Below, piece after piece: positions 6,396 through 10,023 of a stretch of 10,023 bases of DNA (position 1 is the stretch's first letter; the number at the start of each line of letters is the position of its first letter). Source of the DNA: an uncultured Eubacterium sp. GTDB lineage: Bacteria; Bacillota; Clostridia; Peptostreptococcales; Anaerovoracaceae. The position numbers and the translations under genes were made by a program. The stretch spans positions 1 to 10,023 of the forward strand of contig UQRM01000051.1 of the NCBI GenBank assembly GCA_900543485.1, given 5' to 3'. The notes beneath the pieces were generated by a model. It did not search any database. It worked only from the letters and a program-made list of their open reading frames with translations, and had not been told where the DNA came from.

Positions 6396-7112
6396 TCACG
6401 CCCATTTTATTGGCTCATCCTCTCCTATTATCAGAATGTCGTTATGTATAGCTCTCAGCTTGGGCGTTATCTGCCTGTCCTCATGCATGTGACCGAAATA
6501 CCACTTCTTGAACCGCTTTCCTTCCGACACCGTCTCGTACCAGTCATCCAGTATCTCCGGCAGATGATAGTCAAAATCTATCTCCTTCGATCTGGAAATA
6601 TGATCCCTGGCGAACAGCGGCGTCTCGTGGGTTATCACATAATCTATCTCGTTCGCCTTTTCCATCAGCATATTTCTGCCATAATCGATCTCCTCCAGAG
6701 AGGGTTCCTCTTCCCGCCACCAGCTTTCACCTTCTGTCCTTCTGTCGATATCGCTGGAACGTGCTCCTCCGAAAGTAAATATGTTGCAGCCGTAAATCGA
6801 ATAGAGCTCGCCTCTCATCAGGTGGCAGACCCGCTCTCCCACCTGATGGACCTTGCCTCCATTCCATTCCACCACTTCCATACTGTCCAGCAGCATGTGA
6901 TTCTCATGGTTCCCGTCTATGAAGGCCACAGTTCCCGGAAAGAGCTGCTGCAGCGTCTCCACTTTATAAATGTAATCCTCATCCCAGACGTATCCGGCAT
7001 CTCCCGCGATTATGAAAACGTCCGTTTCCCTCATTTCCCCTTTCTCGTGAAGACCAAAGAAAGGAACGAAAGAGCCGTGCTTATCTCCCGTAATAAAAAT
7101 TCTTCCTGACAT
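6396..7112 (-). CDS. Calcineurin-like metallophosphoesterase
   Basis: This 238-residue cytosolic protein carries the five metal-site blocks of the calcineurin-like phosphoesterase fold in order: GDKHG (9-13), GDAGY (37-41), GNHE (67-70), HETP (162-165) and GHMH (207-210). These residues usually hold two metal ions for phosphomonoester or phosphodiester hydrolysis. There is no signal peptide and no extra domain. The stretch GGARSSDIDRRTEGESWW (115-132) is characteristic of a Firmicutes subgroup whose substrate I do not know, so no specific function is assigned. It sits 35 nt after the MBL-fold gene and 39 nt before the CoA-disulfide reductase, consistent with one transcript. The ribosome binding site is poor (only GAG close to the ATG, a GGGGAAAG further away), so translation may be low or coupled. 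The start is supported by the first block beginning at residue 9. Confidence 0.88.
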   Translation of the reverse strand: MSGRIFITGDKHGSFVPFFGLHEKGEMRETDVFIIAGDAGYVWDEDYIYKVETLQQLFPGTVAFIDGNHENHMLLDSMEVVEWNGGKVHQVGERVCHLMRGELYSIYGCNIFTFGGARSSDIDRRTEGESWWREEEPSLEEIDYGRNMLMEKANEIDYVITHETPLFARDHISRSKEIDFDYHLPEILDDWYETVSEGKRFKKWYFGHMHEDRQITPKLRAIHNDILIIGEDEPIKWA

Positions 7113-7147
7113 GTTTGCCGTTACTCGCTTTCCCCAGACACATCCAT

Positions 7148-8125
7148 CTATCTGTGATAGTGATAGATGTCACCTATTTCATCTCTCTTTATCCTGCCTT
7201 TATAATACATATACTGGAGATGGGAAATGGCCTCTCCCGTAGCGAACCACTTCTGCGGCGCCGGGAATTCCTCCCAGTTTCTGCATTCTATCTCCCACGT
7301 CATGTCCCGGGCTACTTCATAAGGTGTTTTCCATTCATCCCCCAGGATATACTCCGCTTCAGCCAGCCTGTCCTCGTGATGTCTGTACAGTTCTTCTATC
7401 CGCTGATACATGTCATCCACCGGCGTTCCATGAGCTGTCAGCAGCAGCTCTACATCCAGCTTTTCCACCTTTGCCAGGCTGTTCAGATAGTCCTGCAGCG
7501 GATTGTCGGCAGCAAGCTCGATGGTGATGTTCGGTGTTATGGTCCCCAGGATATGGTCGCCACAGAACAATATCTTCTTCTCTTCATCGTAAAGGCACAT
7601 GTGACCCGGCGTGTGACCCGGCGTTTCTATGGCTTTCAGTCTGTATCCACCATACTCCAGCACGTCTCCTTCATTTACATAAGTGAAGTCTATCTTGGAA
7701 TCATGAACGTATTTTCGCCCCGGATGGATATCGGTGTTCCTGCCAAACTCAGCCTTTGGGAATCCGAATTTCAAAAACATATCATCCAGTATCCTCCAAT
7801 AGAGATTTCCAGCCTCGAAGTTCATCAGCTCTCCGTCGGTCTCACCTGAATATATCACACTTTCCTCTTTGGCGAACTTTGGTACCAGACCACAGTGATC
7901 TGAATGGAGATGAGTGATAAACACATCGGTCTTCTCGATACCCAGCTCATCGAAGGCGCTTTTCAGCGCTTCCTCACACTCCGGCCTGTTGAATCCGGTA
8001 TCGATGAGAAGATTTTTATCTCCCTGTCCTTCGCCTTTTATAATGTAAGCGTTTATCTCCCTGAGCGGATTATTTGGCAGCGGCACCACTTTCTTGTATA
8101 TGTTATCAGCTACTTTCGTTACCAT
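7148..8125 (-). CDS. MBL-fold (metallo-beta-lactamase superfamily) hydrolase with C-terminal helical/winged-helix region
   Basis: This 325-residue cytosolic protein shows the superfamily metal ligands: THLHSDHCG (71-79; His72, His74, Asp76, His77), TPGHTPGH (168-175; His171), FCGDH (187-191; Asp190) and LTAHG (229-233; His232). The C-terminal ~90 residues, rich in charge and ending YYKGRIKRDEIGDIYHYHR, resemble the helical or winged-helix tail of LACTB2-like members. Substrates in this superfamily include thioesters, lactones, nucleic acids and persulfides, and none can be chosen from sequence. It is the first gene of a probable operon with the phosphoesterase and CoA-disulfide reductase-rhodanese genes. 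That context hints at a thioester or thiol substrate, which is inference only. The ATG follows GGGAGGG at close spacing. A promoter lies about 80 nt upstream, and a small hairpin sits in the leader. Confidence 0.88.
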   Translation of the reverse strand: MVTKVADNIYKKVVPLPNNPLREINAYIIKGEGQGDKNLLIDTGFNRPECEEALKSAFDELGIEKTDVFITHLHSDHCGLVPKFAKEESVIYSGETDGELMNFEAGNLYWRILDDMFLKFGFPKAEFGRNTDIHPGRKYVHDSKIDFTYVNEGDVLEYGGYRLKAIETPGHTPGHMCLYDEEKKILFCGDHILGTITPNITIELAADNPLQDYLNSLAKVEKLDVELLLTAHGTPVDDMYQRIEELYRHHEDRLAEAEYILGDEWKTPYEVARDMTWEIECRNWEEFPAPQKWFATGEAISHLQYMYYKGRIKRDEIGDIYHYHR

Positions 8126-8172
8126 ATTCCCTCCCGTATTATCTCCGTCCCGTTGACGGCTCTTTCACGACT

Positions 8173-8194
8173 CCTGCCACCTGTCTGCGGCAGG
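8173..8194 (-). other. Hairpin in the leader of the MBL operon
   Basis: CCTGCC (8173-8178) pairs with GGCAGG (8189-8194) around a 10-nt loop, within the leader predicted for the MBL operon transcript. An alternative CCTG/CAGG pairing exists on the same bases. It lacks a T-run, so it is not a terminator. A role in RNA stability or control is possible but unproven. Confidence 0.35.
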
Positions 8195-8207
8195 CATACA
8201 CTTATAT

Positions 8208-8236
8208 ATGATATCTGTAATCAAGCGATTTTGCAA
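8208..8236 (-). promoter_or_regulatory. Promoter of the MBL/phosphoesterase/CoADR-rhodanese operon
   Basis: On the minus strand, TTGCAA (8236-8231) is followed after 17 nt by TATCAT (8213-8208), five of six matches to the -10 consensus. The spacer ends in TTACAGA, and the motif TTACAGATAT (8220-8211) also matches the arms of the palindromes at 8359 and 8506. The -35 is the same TTGCAA hexamer seen at the tetR/enoate reductase promoter. Confidence 0.55.
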
Positions 8237-8358
8237 GGCAATTTGCGGGAAGCGGACATTATTACACTTTTTTTGTCAAGTTTGAGACAGCTTTAGTCTT
8301 GCAAATCCGTATTCACGCTCACTTATTCAGCATACATCAGCAGATGAAAGCAAAAAAA
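8237..8358. other. AT-rich non-coding stretch upstream of the MBL operon
   Basis: No gene is supported here. It has several GCAA/TTGC half-sites and a consensus TTGACA on the minus strand (about 8272-8277) with no -10 at usable spacing. Confidence 0.5.
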
Positions 8359-8393
8359 TACAGATATTTCTCCAAAAACAAAAAATATCTGTA
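8359..8393. repeat. 35-bp palindromic repeat, copy 1
   Basis: TACAGATATTT (8359-8369) and AAATATCTGTA (8383-8393) form a perfect 11-bp inverted repeat with a 13-nt A-rich loop. On the minus strand it is followed by TTTTTTTGC (8358 downward), so it would also act as a terminator in that direction. Copy 2 at 8506 has the same left arm and loop length. Confidence 0.8.
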
Positions 8394-8505
8394 AAATCCA
8401 ATGGGTTTGAGAATGCTGGACTTTTTTAGTACAGGGAAAGGCCAGTGTTTTTCGGCGTGTGAACAAGAATTCGATCGACGAAAAAGCCGCAAACGTTGAA
8501 AATTT

Positions 8506-8540
8506 TACAGATATTTCGAGAAAAAAGTAAAATGTCTGTA
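8506..8540. repeat. 35-bp palindromic repeat, copy 2
   Basis: TACAGATATTT (8506-8516) pairs with AAATGTCTGTA (8530-8540) with one G-T pair and a 13-nt loop. Flanking TTT/GAA extends the stem to 14 bp. The left arm is identical to copy 1 and the loop is A-rich on the same strand, so the copies have the same orientation, 147 bp apart. No T-run follows on the plus strand. The ATPase gene remnant starts within about 15 bp. Confidence 0.8.
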
Positions 8541-8550
8541 GAAACAAAAA

Positions 8551-8829
8551 GAAGAGAACTGGGCTTCCTCATCTACCAGGATAATTGCTTCCGTGGCTGC
8601 GGACAAAAATTGGACTCCCCAAATGCTCCGAAAGGAGCTGAATTTGGTTGAAGTAAAATCCTATAAGAATCGCTCCAGTTCGCTTCGCCAGCTCATCCGA
8701 AGCGAAAAATACGATGACGTTAAGTTCGTCATAAAACTGGGCGATCTGAACACCAGATATGAAAACAGGCCTTATACAAAACAAAACGCGGCTATATGCC
8801 GCGCTTCGTCCGTGTTCTTTCATAAAATA
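8551..8829 (+). pseudogene. Frameshifted C-terminal remnant of an AAA/DUF4143-type ATPase
   Basis: Two plus-strand frames together resemble the C-terminus of the AAA_14/DUF4143 ATP-binding proteins common in Clostridia. The first frame gives RRELGFLIYQDN from about 8550, recalling the family's 'E(L/I)DFLI..' strand, and meets a stop at about 8648. The second frame gives LNLVEVKSYKNRSSSLRQLI, then EKYDDVKFVIKLGDLN and YENRPYT (about 8638-8775). This matches the nuclease-like 'VEVKS...SL..L...KY....IKL...N' ending. No ATPase domain, no start codon with a ribosome binding site and no intact frame exist upstream, so this is a relic. It begins beside palindrome copy 2, and its end is overlapped by the mop terminator. 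These proteins move often as orphan or toxin-like accessory genes. The family assignment is from memory of the pattern. Confidence 0.55.
8777..8803 (-). terminator. Rho-independent terminator of mop
   Basis: On the minus strand, CGCGGC-ATATA-GCCGCG (8803-8787) is a perfect 6-bp G/C stem with a 5-nt loop, followed by TTTTGTTTTG. It starts 27 nt after the mop stop codon. Confidence 0.9.
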
Positions 8830-9039
8830 TCAGTCTACTGCTACCATTACTGATGTGGCTTTGATCACAGCATAGGCTTCCTTGCCTACTTCGAGACCCA
8901 GCTCATCTATGGCCGCCATGGAAATTGTGGAGCTCACGATGTTGCCTCCGCCGATGTCGATCTTGACGATGCCGTTAACGGCGCCTTTCTGGATGTCCGT
9001 AATGGTTCCCTTCAACTGATTTCTGGCACTTAACTTCAT
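8830..9039 (-). CDS. mop: Molbindin, molybdopterin/molybdate-binding protein (single TOBE/Mop domain)
   Basis: This 69-residue protein is one complete Mop (TOBE) domain. It starts MKLSARNQLKGTITDIQKGAVNG, followed by a central IVSSTISMAAIDELGLEVGKEAYAVIKATSVMVAVD-like stretch (about 34-69). The S/A-R-N-x-L-K-G start, the V(N)G..K(I/V) strand and the KA(T/S)xVM(V/L) ending are the molbindin signature. Molbindins assemble into hexamers that bind up to eight molybdate or tungstate ions in the cytosol and act as a store for molybdenum cofactor enzymes. The ATG follows AAGGAGGT at 6-nt spacing, a very strong site. It stands as a single gene with its own promoter and terminator and no molybdate transporter or molybdoenzyme nearby, so its partners must be elsewhere. 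Paired direct repeats in the promoter suggest regulation. Confidence 0.95.
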   Translation of the reverse strand: MKLSARNQLKGTITDIQKGAVNGIVKIDIGGGNIVSSTISMAAIDELGLEVGKEAYAVIKATSVMVAVD

Positions 9040-9074
9040 GTCATTACCTCCTTACTGATATGTTTTTCCGTCCG

Positions 9075-9104
9075 ATTATATACCAGTCTACCACAAATAG
9101 GCAA
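9075..9104 (-). promoter_or_regulatory. Promoter of mop
   Basis: On the minus strand, TTGCCT (9104-9099) is followed after 18 nt by a perfect TATAAT (9080-9075). The predicted start is near 9068 and the leader is about 28 nt, too short for a molybdenum-cofactor riboswitch. Confidence 0.7.
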
Positions 9105-9141
9105 TATGCTGCGTTGTCTTCACAACAATAATACCAGACTA
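9080..9141. promoter_or_regulatory. Direct repeat pair ATACCAG(T/A)CTA across the mop promoter
   Basis: ATACCAGTCTA (9080-9090) and ATACCAGACTA (9131-9141) are 10/11 identical, in the same orientation, 51 bp apart. That is about five helical turns, so both face the same side of the DNA. One lies in the promoter spacer next to the -10 and the other upstream of the -35. A regulator contacting both could control mop. A perfect GTTGT/ACAAC inverted repeat (9113-9126) lies between them. Confidence 0.4.
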
Positions 9142-9223
9142 TATCACATATCTGTGCATTATGTAATATTTCCCATTCAAAAAATAATATTATATCCATC
9201 CGAACACGAAGGGTCCCGCGCCG

Positions 9224-9955
9224 TCACCGCTGCACTCTTCCACTGCCGTCTCCTGCCACCAGCGCCATCACCTCTTCCGTGGATACCCTGTTGAAGTCTC
9301 CTTCGACGGAATGTTTGAGGCATGAAGCTGCCACAGCGAATTCCAGCGCAGTCCCGTTGTCCATCCCGCTTTTCAGTCCATATATGAGGCCCGCACCAAA
9401 ACTGTCTCCTCCTCCTACGCGATCTACTATATGCACATCGTACTGCTTTGAAAAGTATACATCGCTTTCTGTACTCAGCATCGCTGCCCATTTATTATCA
9501 CTGGCGGAAATACTGGTTCGCAGTGTTATAGCGACGTATTTGAAGCCAAACCTTTCCCTCAGCTGTCTGGCCACCGAGACATATCCATCATGATCCAGCT
9601 TCCCGCCGGTCACATCAGTGCCCTCGGCCCTGATCCCAAACACCTTCTCTGCGTCTTCTTCGTTGGCGATACACACATCCACATATCCCATCAGCTCTCC
9701 CATGACTCTTTCAGCTTCCTGACTTGTCCAAAGCTTTTTTCTGAAGTTAAGATCGCAGCTCACCGTAAGGCCCTGCTTCTTAGCTTCTCTACATGCCTGC
9801 CCGCATATCTTCGGAAGCTCTCCGCCAAGAGCAGGTGTTATTCCTGTAAAGTGAAACCACTCCGCTCCGGAAAAGATCTCATCCCACGAGAAATCTCCGG
9901 CCGATGCCGTAGCAATAGAAGATCCGGCTCTGTCATACACAACTTTCGATGCCCA
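9224..9955 (-). pseudogene. kdgK: 2-keto-3-deoxygluconate kinase, N-terminally truncated (PfkB family)
   Basis: The frame encodes the C-terminal ~240 residues of a KDG kinase, which phosphorylates 2-keto-3-deoxygluconate to KDPG for aldol cleavage in hexuronate or pectin catabolism. Visible, counted from the GTG at 9940, are: YDRAGSS (2-8, substrate-contacting Tyr/Arg segment), WFHFTGITPAL (28-38), DLNFRKKLW (63-71), and the PfkB ATP/anion-hole signature DRVGGGDSFGAGLIY (173-187) with catalytic Asp179. The ending GDFNRVSTEEV...GDGSGRVQR is typical of Clostridial KdgK. Homology begins abruptly at about ASKVVYDR (9952). The first ~100 residues, including the GG-x-NVA sugar-binding motif and lid, are absent, and the frame meets a stop at about 9986-9988 with no match before it. 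Without the lid the protein is unlikely to work. No clear terminator follows the stop. Confidence 0.85.
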
Positions 9956-10022
9956 CCACGTTCGAGCACAGTCCCAGCGCCAGCGTCATCACCGCGGAGA
10001 CGACGCCTCCCGCGATGATCCA
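9933..10022 (-). pseudogene. C-terminal scrap of an unidentified integral membrane protein, fused to the kdgK fragment
   Basis: From the right edge, a different minus-strand frame from kdgK reads a hydrophobic, Gly/Ala/Val-rich segment, IIAGGVVSAVMTLALGLCS followed by NVVGIE, which looks like one transmembrane helix. It stops at TGA 9933-9935, inside the kdgK sequence. The stop therefore comes from reading past the junction, and the real C-terminus of the membrane protein is missing. The protein cannot be identified from 29 residues. It continues beyond the window. Confidence 0.5.
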
Positions 10023-10023
10023 C

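Noticed and set aside
7115..7849. Plus-strand open frame of 244 codons
   Set aside because: It is entirely antisense to the MBL-fold gene, whose motifs are intact, and its translation has no family features.
7148..8125. MBL-fold protein as a persulfide dioxygenase because of the nearby rhodanese
   Set aside because: Its length and C-terminal tail resemble LACTB2-like hydrolases. The neighbourhood alone does not justify the call.
8359..8540. CRISPR array from the two 35-bp repeats
   Set aside because: There are only two copies, separated by 112 bp, each strongly palindromic with variable loops. No leader or cas genes are present.
8323..8547. Minus-strand open frame of 74 codons
   Set aside because: It is Phe/Ser-rich low-complexity translation of the A/T-rich palindromes, with no ribosome binding site.
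9040..9200. Molybdenum-cofactor riboswitch before mop
   Set aside because: The promoter leaves only about 28 nt of leader, with no structured RNA visible.
9177..9223. Terminator after the kdgK fragment
   Set aside because: There is a T-run (ATTATTTTTTG on the minus strand), but I could not find a convincing stem before it.
9838..10023. Minus-strand frame of 61 codons crossing the kdgK junction
   Set aside because: It is a third frame with Arg/Gly-rich composition typical of a frame shadow. It matches neither kdgK nor the membrane segment.

Overview
The window reads as chromosome of an anaerobic Firmicute, most likely class Clostridia. This rests on gene content: a clostridial-type 2-enoate reductase with a 4Fe-4S cluster, a CoA-disulfide reductase/rhodanese fusion, a stand-alone molbindin, strong AGGAGG-like ribosome binding sites and extended -10 promoters. 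The genus cannot be named from this sequence. Base composition is balanced and fairly even across the core genes. The accessory stretches at 2963-3240 and 8240-8560 are more AT-rich.

Layout. Positions 1-76 (minus) are the 5' end of a group II intron running off the left edge, inserted 7 nt beyond a perfect 11-bp hairpin. Next comes a divergent pair: a 2-enoate reductase (148-2148, minus) and a TetR repressor (2342-2962, plus). Their 193-bp intergenic region holds two promoters that appear to share one palindromic -35 hexamer, with a near-perfect 36-bp palindrome over the reductase -10 and start. A non-coding stretch (2963-3291) contains what looks like a decayed 137-bp tandem duplication and the uraA terminator. 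Then come minus-strand genes: uraA uracil permease (own promoter), CoA-disulfide reductase-rhodanese, a metallophosphoesterase and an MBL-fold hydrolase. The last three are closely spaced and probably form one operon read from a promoter near 8208-8236.

From 8126 to 8829 the window is accessory or scar-like. It has two related 35-bp palindromes with identical 11-nt left arms, followed directly by a frameshifted C-terminal remnant of an AAA/DUF4143-type ATPase. The molbindin gene mop (8830-9039, minus) follows, with its own terminator and promoter. At the right end is a 2-keto-3-deoxygluconate kinase (kdgK) lacking its N-terminal ~100 residues. Upstream of the break the sequence codes, in another frame, for a membrane segment, so two unrelated genes are joined there.

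How the genes work together. The TetR protein probably represses the enoate reductase, which would be induced by an unsaturated acid or related ligand and act as an electron sink. The MBL / phosphoesterase / CoADR-rhodanese set suggests thiol, CoA-disulfide or persulfide handling, but the partners' substrates are unknown. UraA imports uracil. Mop buffers molybdate for molybdoenzymes encoded elsewhere. The strongest leads are the shared -35 divergent promoter, the intron beside the hairpin, the paired palindromes beside a broken ATPase gene, and the kdgK fusion junction. I found no clear evidence for a wholly new defence or mobile system.
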